Positions 1 to 11,648 of a DNA stretch of 64,000 nt are shown here, one piece after another (positions within the stretch are counted from its first letter, which is position 1; every line of letters begins with the position of its first letter). A model generated the notes under the pieces. It was not told where the DNA came from, ran no database searches, and worked only from the letters and a program-made list of their open reading frames with translations. The DNA comes from Drechslerella dactyloides (taxonomy: Eukaryota > Ascomycota > Orbiliomycetes > Orbiliales > Orbiliaceae). The position numbers and the translations under genes were made by a program. The stretch covers positions 1,054,001 to 1,118,000 of the forward strand of contig JAGTWJ010000002.1 in assembly GCA_020064725.1 (NCBI GenBank), read 5' to 3'.

Positions 1-435
1 AGGAGGCGCGAAGTTCTGCGGCGGAGGTGAAAAGTACTGCTGCTGCGGGCCGCGGGCATCCTGAGCTGGTGGGGAGAACTGATTCGGCGGCGGGGCAAAG
101 GACTGGTTTGGTGGCGGGGAGAAATGCTGCTGCTGCTGCGGGGCACCGGGAGGAGGCGCGTAGGACGGCTGGCCGGGAGGGGCGCCGGAGGGCGGGGCAT
201 AGTTGCCAGCTTTCTCAGGGGGTGCTGCATATCGGGTCGGTTAGCACGCATGTCGCGATGTATGACATCACACGAGTTCCCCTCCCACGATCGCTACAGC
301 GCCCGGCATCGGGGCTACCACGATCGCACCACTTCCACACGATAGATGATGAGAACTGGAAAAGAGGATAATTGAGCACCTACGCGGATAGTAGCTACCC
401 TGCGGCGGCGGCGGAGAGCCCTGGAAGCCGGACAT
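1..435 (-). CDS. Proline/glutamine-rich protein, N-terminal part (runs off left edge)
   Basis: Only the N-terminus is inside the window. The ATG is at 433-435 and the first exon (384-435) encodes MSGFQGSPPPPQGSYYP. An intron at 225-383 has donor GTAGGT, a GCTAAC branch site and acceptor ATGCAG, and it keeps the frame. The second exon (224 to beyond base 1) continues as a low-complexity stretch rich in Pro, Gln, Ala and Tyr, with repeated SPPP, APPP and QQQ runs. Such leaders occur in fungal metacaspases, annexins and several RNA-binding proteins, so no family can be assigned. The alternative donor four bases downstream leads to an in-frame stop, which is why I chose GTAGGT. The gene is transcribed away from eIF2 beta. 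Confidence 0.6.
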
Positions 436-2012
436 TATCGCGTTATCGGGGCGTCTTCTGGCAACGTCTGCGGGGTCGCGTGTGTGATTTCTGTTCTACT
501 ATCAAACTCCGTACCCGGTCAGCAATCAGTCTCCAGAACCAACCTTTGAAGACGTCTGCGATTAAATAGAAAGGCGGACAGGCAGAGGAGGTCTGAGAAG
601 CAGCTGCCTTCGACGGAGCAGTTGGATTAATCTCGTAAAGCAGCGGGGCAGTGCAGTGGGCAAATTAGCCGGACGGCAGGATCCGGTCTACAGCTCCAGC
701 TCCAGCTTCAGCAGCCAGAACAAGGGACACGATAGAACGGAGTCCAAACCACCTGGGAATCGTCCGGATACGAATTCGATGCGATGCAAGAACGATCGAA
801 CATTTGTCATCTGCACGCGAAGAGGGGCGTGCCGGCAGCTGGCGCTTACTTCGGCCAGCAGCGCAGTGCCTGCAGCTGGCCCAATCAAACCCCGCCGGAC
901 GGACAGCCAGAATGCACTAACCTTGGACCAATGACCCAGCACCGGTATCTGAAGTGTCGTCTCCAAAGCTTAAGTGCACAAGCTTCCGACTGTTCAACAA
1001 CCGTCTCTCGATCTCGTCTTGCCTCCAAGTCGTCTCCAAAAGGTAAAATGCAATGGGGAGCTGTTGACTCTTGTCCGAGCGGGTGGTGGTCTGGCGGGAT
1101 ATATATACACCCCCCCCGATAACACCGTCCAAAATGGTAAAACAGAATAGTGCCTCAGCCGCCTGTTGGATCAAAGCTCCTGCTGGGTATCATTTACCCC
1201 GAGTCAAGCTACCTGTCCATATCGCTGCTAGGTAGCACGCCTCATGCATGGGATCTCTGCCAAGAGCCGCCTTAAAAATCCTTTGTTTTCGCAGGCTGCA
1301 GTGTCGTGGTCACCCGTTTCGTGCTGGTGGGGCTCTCCAGGAAGAACCTCCCAGGCAGCAGGGATTCTCAGCCGCAGCATCATGAAAAATTACTAAGCTC
1401 CACTCCAGCAATTATGGCTGCGTAGTCAATCGGCCGCCGTAAACGCTTGGCACCGCCGGCCAGGCGGGTCTGTACGACAAGCAATCGCCTCCTGTGCGTG
1501 TGTGCGTGCATTAAAAGATGCATTGCAGCATCGTGTCGTGAAGAGCATGAATTGGAAAGTGACTTTTAGTCATACATGTATCATAGCAAGGGACGTCGAG
1601 AGAAACAGCACAGTTCAAGGCCCACAGAAAAGACAAAGAGATATGCTGTGGAAAATGGCCAATACAGGAAGACGAGTAACATGTAAAAGCGGCAATGAAT
1701 ATGCCAGTAGACCCATCAAATGCTCAGCAAAGAGAGACCCTAGACGGAAACACAACGAACGACACGAATGGAAATAGAAATGATATCGTATCAAAGAACA
1801 AAGAACACCCAGATGATGATAGTAGCATCCATCGTGCTTGCAGTCATGACATCCACTCGTTCCACGCTCGAATTCAAGAAAGGCAGTAAACGTGCGAGAC
1901 AAAAAGGTAGGCGATGATATTTCTATGGGGAAGGTCGGTCGAGTCGGTCGGTAGGTGTCAGTCGAGGTACGGAAACGGATGCACGCAGAGAAATAGTTGA
2001 CGAATGATAGCC
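436..2012. other. Intergenic: upstream of the proline-rich gene and 3' flank of eIF2 beta
   Basis: I see no convincing gene here. The segment between about 1620 and 2012 is probably the 3' UTR of the eIF2 beta gene. A TATATATA box next to a run of eight C (1099-1117) could be a core promoter element read on the minus strand towards the gene starting at 435, but it lies more than 650 bases away. The short open frames (for example 1502-1777) have no recognisable protein features. Confidence 0.5.
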
Positions 2013-3288
2013 TTAAGCCTTCTGCTTCCTTCTCTTCCCCAAGGCTGCTTGGAAACCTGTCTTGATCGCCCTGTACGTAGCATATTAGCACAAATTCTTC
2101 TCATCACAATGTACGGTAACGATCGAGGGAACACATACGAGACTGATTTCCGCGATCCACAGACGTTGCAGCTGACGAAGAACAACCGGTTCTCCTTGTT
2201 CAGCGTTGTGTTCGGCGACTTGCACGTTCCGCAAGTCAAGTATTCGATGATGTATCGCCTCAACACGCTCTCCAGCTGCTTCTGTTGAAATCGACCCTTG
2301 ATAACCAACCGTCCGGAGCCGTCCACCGATCCGTTGGTACCCAACTCGGCGAAGATGAATTGGATGACGTGGTCCGGGTTTCGCTTCATCTTGCGTGCTA
2401 TTTCCGGCAGGTTGACAAAGATGGACTTCTTGTTGCCCTCACGCACGACCTGCGGCGGTGGGATCTTGTAGTTCTTCAGGCGGCCGTCACCGGAGAGCTC
2501 GGGGTGGTCTTCGTACAGGTTGATGTAGAAGCGCTTGAGAAGTTGGGTGTACTTGAACGGAGAGGTGTTATCTTGCGCCCAGGGGCCGGCGCCCTGTTGC
2601 AGCTCTGCTTCGACTTCCTCCTGAGTTTGCGGGACGGCGGGCTCTTCTTCCTTCTCCTCGAGGCCGAGTTTCTTCAAACGAGATTCGAAATCGTCGTCAC
2701 CGGCACCGGCTTCTCCGGACTTCTTCTTCTTCTCGCCACTCTTCTTGGGCTTCTTGACTTTTGTGGGATCAAAGCCACCGTTGGCTTCAGCGTCGTCGCC
2801 CTCTTCCTTCGTCTTCTTGGGCTTCTTCTTCATCGCCTTTGGGTCGAAGCCGCCATCACCGTTCTCTTTCGGCTCCTCGCCATCGGCGTCCGCGTCCTTC
2901 TTGGACTTCTTCTTTTTCTTCATCGCGCTCGGGTCAAAGGTAGCGGGGGTAGCTTCGCCATTTTCTATAGTCAACATCAAAATGGTCAGTATACACAGTC
3001 TACAGCTGGCAATCCCTTCTATACGGGACGCCGCGAAGATACGGGAGATAGACATACCAAGGGAGTGCTGTTCCGCGGTCGTGTCTTCGCCGGCCAGGTC
3101 GACCTTCGCGCCGTTCTCCATGTTTGTCGCCTCGCCAAAGGCGACGGACTTCTTCTGCTTCATTGTGGCAAGATGAAAGGTTAGTGATTTGCGATGTCGT
3201 CTCAAGCCAGGTGTACAAGTAGCTAGCTACCGCCGATGGCAAGCAGGTAACAAGGGAGGGACGGGACACCAACCTCATCGTCCGACAT
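2013..3288 (-). CDS. SUI3: Translation initiation factor eIF2, beta subunit
   Basis: This is the beta subunit of the heterotrimeric GTPase that brings initiator Met-tRNA to the 40S ribosome. I read four exons, 3274-3288, 3058-3154, 2139-2964 and 2013-2070, giving 331 residues. Exon 1 encodes only MSDDE. The protein has the three lysine blocks typical of the family (around KKKKKSKK, KKKPKKTK and KKPKKSGEKKKK), which contact eIF5 and eIF2B epsilon. A conserved core follows, then a C-terminal zinc finger with cysteines at about 282, 285, 303 and 306. The last exon supplies SAIKTGFQAALGKRRKQKA, matching the family C-terminus, which confirms the last intron. The acceptor of intron 1 could be three bases further upstream (one extra Gln). 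An open frame on the opposite strand (2285-3184) is a shadow of the lysine-rich codons. Confidence 0.95.
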
Positions 3289-3861
3289 CTTCAATAGCGT
3301 AGCCTCAGCGTCGATAGCGTTCTTTGTGACCGTGATCGGGATATGTAGGTAGCGGTGGTACAATTGGAGCGGTGGTTGGATGCTGCTGGGTAGCGGTCGA
3401 CGGCTTGTGCTTGCGATAGAGGTTGAGTCAGTGCTGTGGAGCTGATAAGCTTTTGTAGCTGGCGGTAAATTTTTTGCCCAGCAAACTAGCCACTGTGGCT
3501 GAGTCAGCAACGCTCATTCCCGCGCATTCCCCACAAAATCACAAGCTGTCGACGGTAGTTACCACGTAGACGTATACGAGCGCGCTGCTTAATCTAGCCC
3601 TATAGACCTTTAAGTACTTACTTAACTGTTAAACAGGTGTACTCGGACAAGAAACATGTGTTCACAGTATTAGCAACAGATAACAATCTCGTCGCCATAA
3701 ACACCAATTTTCAAGGAATGCTGTGATCATGTGAATAACGTCATAGGCGTTCCCGTGTATTGCATGATATCGCCAAACAAATTATACTATTACTCGACTG
3801 CAACAACTCCTTTTCAGTTTGTATGTGAGAAAATGGCCCTGGTATCCGATGTAGATATCCA
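3289..3861. other. Intergenic: eIF2 beta promoter and 3' end of dihydroorotase gene
   Basis: Both neighbours are on the minus strand, so this 570-base gap must hold the eIF2 beta promoter (3289 side) and the dihydroorotase terminator (3861 side). I see no open frame with protein-like content and no strong TATA box. Confidence 0.5.
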
Positions 3862-5290
3862 TTACTCCTTCCACTGCAAAGTCCAGACTTCCTCTCCAGC
3901 TCGAAACGGTACCACCGCCCCGTCGCCGCTTCCAAACTCCTTGACCACCCGCTCTCCGGCTCCCTTCATCAGCACGATCCGCCTCTTATCCTTCCCCGCG
4001 ACCTCCAGTCCCTTCTGGGTGACCTGGTAGAACTCTCGCCCATACCTGCAGCAGAAGCCTTCCAGGGTCTCTTTATCCGCCTTGCCGACCTTATCAAACG
4101 CCTCAGCCACAAGCTGCACGGCGTAAGGCTGCGTAAACACCCCTGCAACGGTCTTGTTATTCCCTGACCGCCCTTGCTTTGCGATTCTAGGATGTGGCGC
4201 GCTATCCGTCCCCAAGAAGAATTTCGGGTCGCCGCTTGTCGCAGCAGCAATTAATGCTGCCCGGTCAGCGGGTAGCTTTGCAACAGGCTTGCAGAAGCAG
4301 TATGGGTCGTCCGCCCAGTTGTCGATAGTAAGGAATAGATGGTGGGCTGTTATCGTCCCTGCGACGGTGGGCCCACATGCTTGCACAGCCTCAACTGCTG
4401 CAGCGGTCGTGCAGTGCTCTAGCACGATACGTAGTTTGGGGAATGCGCTGTGAATTGATAGCAGCGTCGGTAGGAACTTTGCCTCAGCGTTCAAGATCGT
4501 GATGTCGTCCTCTTCGCTGCCTACGACGTCTTCAGGAGGTGTGGATGGGCACTCGCCGTGGATGTTTAGCACGAGGCCGTGGTCGGACATGGCCTGGAAG
4601 ACCGGGTAGAATAGGTCGTAGCTGAGCACTCCGCTGTCGGAGTTTGTAGTCAGCCCCCGAGGGTAGGACTTGACGCCGACGATACCGAGCTTAGCGGCTT
4701 GCTCGATCGTAGTGGGTGTAATTGACTGGTGGAGATAGAGGGTTGGAAGGAAGGTTGTATTGGGCGAGAGGCGCTGCAGCTTGCTCATGTATGATATCGC
4801 GGTCTCCGGGTCAGTGATAGGCGGAACTAGATTTGGCTGTCGTTGATAACGCCCAATTAGCAGCTGTGTATCTTTGACGATGGGATAGATCTAGGGGAGG
4901 TACCATAACATAGACCAAATTGACGCCGCCCTTCTCGATTGTCGGCGTCACCGTCTCCATCATTTCGCCGTCTCGCAAATGTACGTGAAAGTCGGCGGCT
5001 GGCGGCAACTCGACCACGATATCCGGCTCGCGCAGTGGCAGCTCTGGCTCCGTAGAAGTAGTAGCAACTTCTTCCTCCTCGTCCGACGACTTGGACCCGC
5101 TGGAGAGTATACGCCTCAGAAAGTTCGTCTTGCTGCCTTTTGACCCACTTGACTGTGAGGGCTCAGGCGACCTGGAAGCTGCCCTCTCTACATCCTGGCC
5201 GGTACTGCTCTGCGAGGTCTGGCCTGCATATTGGCTGTGGTCCTGAGCGCTGTGGATGTGGACGTGGGGCAGGTGGTCCTTGAGCGTCAT
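3862..5290 (-). CDS. URA4: Dihydroorotase (pyrimidine biosynthesis), with long N-terminal extension
   Basis: This enzyme cyclises N-carbamoyl-aspartate to dihydroorotate, the third step of de novo UMP synthesis. Two exons, 4904-5290 and 3862-4836, give 453 residues. The intron (4837-4903) has donor GTACCT, a GCTAAT branch site and acceptor ACGACAG, and it restores the conserved run VYVMPNLVPP. Metal ligands are visible: the HxH pair in DFHVHLRDG (H102, H104), the carboxylated lysine in GVKSYPRG (K185), His in NIHGE (H222) and LEHCTT (H270), and Asp in GTDSAPH (D340). The catalytic part is complete. About 90 residues of Ser/Glu-rich sequence precede it, whereas family members usually begin only a few residues before the HxH motif. 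The ATG at 5288-5290 is the only in-frame start upstream of the HxH motif on this exon. It faces RRP4 across 321 bases. Confidence 0.92.
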
Positions 5291-5611
5291 TGCGTTCGAG
5301 TTCCGTCGATGCTTCGAGGTACCGTGTATACTGACTCTCTCAAGATCAATCTGCCGGCAGAGATCTCGCAGTGGAAGATGGTGGATTTCGAGTGCCCGAA
5401 TGAGCCGTCTGTCGACGGCGTCAGAAGGTTTGATGACGACGCCAATGCAAAGTTGGAGAGGGAGGAACAAAAGCCCCGCCAAGAAAGGCGGCTGCTGCCG
5501 CAGTGGGTCAACGCGATGCGGCATGCGCATGCGGCACTCAAAACTTAGCTTTGTCCGGCCAGCTAACGATCCCTGCTCGTTCGATTCTACATCCTCGACA
5601 CATCCACCAAA
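5291..5611. promoter_or_regulatory. Bidirectional promoter between URA4 and RRP4
   Basis: The start codons of dihydroorotase (-, 5290) and RRP4 (+, 5612) are 321 bases apart and point away from each other, so the two housekeeping genes must share this interval for their promoters and 5' UTRs. I see no clear TATA box, as expected for constitutive genes. This is inferred from gene geometry only. Confidence 0.5.
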
Positions 5612-6740
5612 ATGCCGATACAGATAATCGCGCCTGCGCCGTTCGTGGACACTGGCAATGACGACGACGACGACGAGGGCGGCGTCCGACTCGATGTCGA
5701 TAATGACGGCGACGTAGCAATGGACAGCGGCGTCCCGTCGCAGAAGCACAGCAGACACGCCGGCCGCATCGTCACACCAGGCGAGCTCGTTACTGACGAC
5801 CCCCAATGGATGCGGTATGTCTCCACGACTTCCTTCTCTCGTCTACGCCATGCATACGCTCAATCTATCTGCTGGATTATGCTAACATATGCCGGCTAGC
5901 GGGCACGGAACCTACCTCTCCACCACGAGCGACGGCTCCCAATCCATCGTCTCCTCTCTCGCCGGCACGATCTCCAAAACCAACAAGCTCCTCTCCATCC
6001 GCGCCCTGCGCTTCCGCTACGTTCCCGAAATCGGCGATCTCGTCGTCGGCCGCATCCTCGAAGTCCAAACCAAGCGCTGGCGCGTCGACATCGCCGCCCC
6101 ACACTCCGCCGCGCTGCTCCTCTCATCGATCAATCTCCCAGGCGGTATTCTGCGCAAACGCACCTCAACCGACGAACTCCAGATCCGCACCTTCTTCTCC
6201 GAAGGCGACTTGCTCGTCGCAGAAGTTCAGACGCTCAACAGCGACGGACAGGCGAGCTTACACACCCGCAGTCTCAAGTACGGCAAACTACGAAACGGCG
6301 TCTTCCTATGCGTCGACGCCGGCATGATACGGCGAATGAAAAGCCACGTTCTGACAATGCCGACGTCGAACGGCGGCGGGGACGTGGATATATATCTCGG
6401 CGTGAACGGCTACATCTGGATAGCAAAGCACACAGCGTCGCTCTCCGAAAGTACGGGGGATAAAGACGTGTCCATCACGCGGCTGGAAGAAGAGGCGTCG
6501 GAGGCGATATACTCGAATGTGAACGAAGAGATATCGCCGGAGACACGTGCAGAGATCGCGAGGATTGGATGTGTGATTCGCGCGCTGGTAAAAGCGAATG
6601 TCAAGATTGATGAGGAGATGCTGAATCTGGGGTATGAAGCGGCGATAGAGGAGGCATTGGAGGGATACGATTGGGGGAACGACACGGCTGCGGGGAGGAA
6701 GGTAGTTGATGCCGCCCTCGCAAAGAGGAGGAGGACATAA
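5612..6740 (+). CDS. RRP4: Exosome complex cap subunit Rrp4
   Basis: Rrp4 is one of the three S1/KH cap proteins of the RNA exosome and guides RNA into the 3'-5' exonuclease core. Two exons, 5612-5814 and 5900-6740, give 347 residues. The intron has donor GTATGT and acceptor GGCTAG, and splicing creates the conserved WMRGHGTY motif. An acidic stretch (GNDDDDDEGG) lies near the N-terminus. The exosome N-terminal beta domain follows, then an S1-like barrel (IGDLVVGRILEVQTKRWRVD) with the signature LRKRTSTDELQIR, and a KH-type region containing GVNGYIWIA. The length matches fungal Rrp4. It is divergently paired with URA4. Confidence 0.95.
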
Positions 6741-9484
6741 TAGCATCGTATGATACAGCGATCCGCCTTCCAGTGGCATCTGCGAAGTGTATATGTAAGA
6801 TATGGCAGTAGATATTGCGAGAGACTCGTCGCAACGGTACGACTAAAAATCAAATTACGGGACGATATCGGAGAGTTGGCTGTCGTACAGCACCACGACA
6901 AACATAAAGCCTACGCAGCTTCGATATCAGGATATACGACCTCAAATCATGCAGTTCATAAGCTTCAGATTGGATGCAGCGCTTCGGTCGTACCAAAACT
7001 GCAGGCCGGCCCGTGTCCCTCCTATTGCTTCTCGTCGCCCAGAGTATTCGTTTCGCGACAATGGTTTGTCAGTTAGATATTTCCTATTACGGCCCCTTAA
7101 AATATCACGCGAACAACACAGCAATTTCGAATCCTGATCTATAACTTCGATATGAAAGCCAGTGGTGTCGCAACGCTAGGATGCAACATCACAAGGAACT
7201 GTCAAGGCGCCATTATTCTAAGCTAGCTAGATTTTCGAGCTATCTATATATTTCGCCTCCGGAACCGCCAGAAAGATATTACCGATTTCGGCATCGCGGT
7301 CAAAACACAACTAGGCGACTACCGCATTCCCCATATGATGCGTTAGCCTCTGATTCTAATATGATTGAACTGGTGCCATACATTCTTGGTTCCACGATAT
7401 CCACCGGAGCTCGCTTTCTAAGCCCTTTTTAGAAGGGCTCGTTCTGATATATGCTTGGCACCAGACCTCGAAAATACCGATGTGACTTGCGTAGCTTCAC
7501 CACAAACCAGCCAGCATGCAAACGTATATTATCTCGTTTTAAGCCACGCCGTGCGTAGGGACAGCTACCGTCGTTAGACGCCAATGATGATATCCTGTAA
7601 TCCATTAAGCCGAAATCCCAAAGTATATTCAACGCTAACCTATTCGATCTTTTGGGTTCGATGCTCATGAAGCTGGCTTTGCAAACGTTACTCTAGCTAA
7701 GGCCCACCAAGGATACTCTGCTCCAGTCTGAAATTCTGCTGGCTCTACGTCTATCTAGCGCTCAAAAAAATGACTTCCAATAGAGATAGTTATCAAGCAA
7801 GTCCCATACTTTTCAGTCTTCTATACGGTACTTCCCGAAGAGACTGCCAGCACATATATGCAACTATAGCTATCTCCGTCCTATTCGACAATCCAAAAAC
7901 GGAATCTCGAGCCGAGAAGGTTAGTAGGTATTGCTTCCTTTGGAACACCGCCATATCATTCGATCGGTTCTCCTACTAGCGCCGTCAACTGTCCTTGCCC
8001 TGACATTAGTCGCGTCGCTAGTAATAATATCCACTCCACAAAATCGACGAGGGTCAGCGGACGCCGAGACTGATGCCGTCAACTGACTAAGCTCTGCTCG
8101 GACTAATCTGAAATGCAACACGCGGCAACACGGAGGGTTTACAGCCTGATGGGGTCTGTACCACCGTAGTTAGATGCATTGCTGGTGTGGTCGACGGTTT
8201 CTGATACTCTCTATAATCGCTTGTGGTGTGCTGGTGAAGATATCTAGATGCGAGCAAGACCTGATGCGGATAAAAGTTGGGTGAGAAAGGCCCGGCTGTT
8301 ACAGGACAGCGCGCAACGGTATTCCTTAAATAGGTGATAAAATTACAGTCCAATAACACTGCATAGTTGGGGTAGATCTAATTGCGTTAGTAGCTGCTAG
8401 ATCTATGTGACTTAGGTATGGCTTGCAAGGCCATGTTATCGATATATCACTCGCTATTATCTTCTGAAGCTAAGAGAATGGTACCATAGCAAATATTACC
8501 AGTCGCAGTATTTCAAAATGGGCGTAGGCTAGCTGCCGGATTTGTGTATATGCATATTAATTCCTACTCGCAGTTTTCTGATAGCTATCAAACTAAATCA
8601 ACCAAAAAGCGGTGAATTAATCAATATAACGATTTCATATATATTTCGATATCTATATTCGTATCAATTTTGAACAATGCGATGACTTTATGTAAGCCAT
8701 GCGTGTATACAGCAAGACGGATATTAATGACCCATTAGTCCTGTCTGATCGACGCATTTGAAGCTCTCCTTAAGTGCAGCTGTGTTTCCGTACTGCCCAC
8801 GCTAACAATTTAACTGTAAAGTGTATGTTGAGAGTCACCGATTATGTATCTGTCACATAATTAATTGGACCGGAGATGATATATCGATAGCTTCACTAGC
8901 AGTTGCTTGTATCGATCGTGAACGCGATAGTACTAGCGTCAACTCTAATTCCCCTTCCATGCAATGATGGAAGGTTGATCCACCACACCTATACTACCTA
9001 TACAGAGTCGGGTCAGAATACCACGTAGGGCAAAGAAATGTAATCAACCACCCTTAGTACCATCACTCTAGTTACTAGCTCCTCTGAGAGCTCATAGATA
9101 ATCTGCATTGGCATCGACTGAATGCCCGATTTATCGAGGATTTCAATCAGAATCGATAATATTTGCCAACTATGGATAAGGCACTACACTGTGTTCCTAG
9201 CTAGTATACTCCCCGTGGGATAGATATAAAAGGAATTGATGATCAATGGATAATTCCAGATCAAAGGGTGGCTTTAAGTCTACAGAAAACCAGATATCTC
9301 GTGTTTGTATCGCTTGATCGAACCTTTTCGTCCACTTCTGATTCTTATAGGTTCTAGATAGAAAGACTGAAAACATTGAAAGCAGCTAGCAGGTTAGTCA
9401 ATGGAGATACTCTTAACTTGTCGGAAATGTAAGGATATTCGAAGGTAACAGGGTTCATCGAGTCTTGCAATTGGCCAATTAGTT
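6741..9484. other. AT-rich gene-free stretch
   Basis: 2.7 kb separate RRP4 from the lectin gene. The first few hundred bases are probably the RRP4 3' UTR. Beyond about 8380 the DNA becomes strongly AT-rich: the 120 bases at 8581-8700 are about 28% GC by hand count, against clearly GC-richer coding sequence on both sides. All open frames are short and not protein-like. A small inverted repeat (8-base stem CCTTCCAT / ATGGAAGG, 6-base loop) lies at 8953-8974. No intact transposon, terminal repeat or transposase fragment was recognised. It could be decayed repeat DNA. Confidence 0.55.
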
Positions 9485-10842
9485 ATGCGCGGCTTTCTTC
9501 TTTCGATATCGATATCGGTTGTAGGTTGGTTGGCGCTGGTGGTCGGGGGAATCCCACATCCTGCTGCCTTCAATGTCGACCACAGCAAGCAGTTGAACGC
9601 CAGGCAGCTCTCGAGTGAGTTCTTGTATCAATGATGCTGCAATTCTTCTACAGTATTTGATTCATAGTTGGATAGGCCTCCCAGCTGGCGAGACGGCGTA
9701 TCCTATTAAGGCTGCTGTAATCGGGACGAAAGGGATGTGGATCGTAAGTGGAACCAACTCTCGATCTATGCGAGAGTATCCGTATCACGAGACTTTGAGC
9801 CTGCTAACAGAACGCCTATCTTGAACATGCAGAGGTTCTTCTTTTCCACCAATAATGGCAAAATATACATGGGCTCCTGGGACAGAGCGACGTATCCCAC
9901 CACATACACCTACGATGAACTGCTTCCCGCCGGCAGTGCAAAAGCCGGAACGCCGTTGGCCGCAACAGCGTGGGATCTCAACACCACCGTTGGATATGGA
10001 TTCAACTTCGCAGACGACAGAAAGCGAGCACGTCTTTTCTATCTTGATCCGAGTGGCAAGATCTGTGAGCGTGTGTACGCACACACAACTTGGAGCGCAG
10101 GCACACTAGACGGGTTGAACGTCCAGGCGCAGGGAACATACGGGATGAGTGCCATCTCGTTCTTCCGAGATGATGTTGAAAACGTTAGGTATAGTATTTG
10201 CCAATAAAAAAATTATTCATGGCGGTACCAATATAATAATATTAACTCAACGATAGGCTATACTTTACTACTCCATCGGGCCAGCTTCAGGAGTACGGCT
10301 GGGGTGCCTTTGGAGACGAAACTTGGAGCGAAGGAGTTTCGTTCTCAGAGGGTTTGCAGGATAAATCACCCATCTCCTTCCTCAACACCAAGACCTGGTC
10401 CAATCAGGACCCTAATATCCTTGGCTTCATTGGCGACAACAATCAGATTCACGATATTAAGTGGGATGCCACTTGGTCTACAGGGACCTTCGCGAAGCCA
10501 CTATCGGACTCGTCCGGTGTGACTAACGGTGGCTACTCGTTCTCAGCAGCAGCGTGGAAGGTTGACCCAGGAACTCCTATTGTGAACTTGTTCTGGTGCG
10601 GAGACGGTGGCTCTGGAGGCAGCTTGGGGACTTTGTATAGAGCATCGTATACCAGTGGCGCTCTGGCCGCGCCAACGGCAATATCATTCCAGCAAGAGCC
10701 TCATAGCCATGTGCTGGCGGTGGCGGCGACAAATGGAATCCCGCCACACGACAACCATTTTTTTGCATGGGGCGATAGCACTGGCACCCCAACATTTATC
10801 CATTATAGCTTGTCCGGAGACTTTCATGTCTTGAATCTGTAG
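9485..10842 (+). CDS. Secreted fucose-specific-lectin-like beta-propeller protein
   Basis: Predicted secreted carbohydrate-binding protein of the Aleuria aurantia lectin/FleA type (six-bladed propeller). Four exons (9485-9614, 9685-9743, 9833-10188, 10257-10842) join in frame to give 376 residues. Exon 1 is a signal peptide (MRGFLLSISISVVGWLALVV, then a short polar stretch). The splices regenerate blade motifs such as IRFFFSTNNGKIYMGSWD, ARLFYLDPSGKICERVY and RLYFTTPSGQLQEYGWG, each with the Arg, Glu and aromatic residues that line fucose pockets in this family. The family link rests on these repeated motifs. Fucose specificity is not shown, because pocket residues vary from blade to blade. 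The acceptor of intron 1 is the least certain boundary, chosen because earlier acceptors run into stops. In other fungi such lectins act in defence or in host contact. Confidence 0.72.
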
Positions 10843-11648
10843 GAGAAAATCCCCGTTGGATGAATCCCGTTGTCTATGCGTTGGTGGTCAGAAAATTAGC
10901 AGCGTAATGCAACCGACAGCGGTATGAAATTCCAGCCATAAGCGGTACCGGCATACGAAACTGTGTAGTTATATATATTTCTATCACGATATCATTTATT
11001 AAATATTAGCTTGGTAGCTACAGACAGTAAGGAAAAGTGTCAGCTTACCGTGCGTCGTTCGCTTGGATCTCAGGCTGGTTTCGGACGCCCAGCTGCATTC
11101 GCGACCCGCAAGGCTGGGACATGCCTTATCGTATCCGAGCGCAGTCTCGGTGCCTTCAGCTCGCCAATGAAAGTCGTCGGTTGTACCAGGGCCCCTGTCC
11201 ACCGTGATGTGACGCTGCTGCACGTCAGTCTCGTTTCGGCATCCCCACGCTGGCGGCCCTCGGTTGAAAGTGGCAGTTCCGCCGCAGGCGCACATGCTCG
11301 TCGGTCCACTGGTCGGCTACGGCAGCCTGCATCGTATGTAGGCAAAGGCAGGTCAGAATGGGTGGTAAGTCGAAGGCAATCGGGGCGGGCACATTAATCG
11401 AACCGGCGCAGGTTTATCGGTGGATGGATGTTTGCGGGTGATGTTGCGTAACAGAAGACCGTAAGCAGTTCCCAGCGGTAGTTATAATTTGCTTACCCCC
11501 CGCCTTCCCCTTGTTCCAGAACTTTAACAACTTCGATTCTAAACCTCTGCTTCTCCACAAGGTGTCCATCAATCTGACTTGAGTCGCGTGAATCGTATAC
11601 ACTCATTGCATACGTACACTCCGCCTGCACCGCCCGGTCGATTACACG
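10843..11648. other. Intergenic with a GC-rich island
   Basis: An AT-rich 3' flank of the lectin gene (to about 11000) changes abruptly to GC-rich sequence at 11030-11400, then to a pyrimidine-rich leader before the aldehyde dehydrogenase start at 11649. Two overlapping minus-strand open frames in the island (11070-11345 and 10999-11295) show no recognised motif. The island may be a promoter, a short unannotated gene or a decayed coding fragment. Confidence 0.4.

Noticed and set aside
2285..3184. Plus-strand open frame of 299 codons
   Set aside because: It is the antisense shadow of the lysine- and acid-rich eIF2 beta coding exon and has leucine-rich, low-complexity content.
8581..8700. Repeat-induced point mutation (RIP) as cause of the AT-rich block
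   Set aside because: A hand count of this 120-base sample gave TpA/ApT of about 0.7, below the value of about 0.9 commonly used for RIP. A proper sliding-window calculation over 6741-9484 could still change this.
9827..10207. Lectin start at the ATG at 9827
   Set aside because: That ATG overlaps a good CATGCAG acceptor. Splicing to upstream exons gives the family motif beginning IRFFF and a signal peptide.
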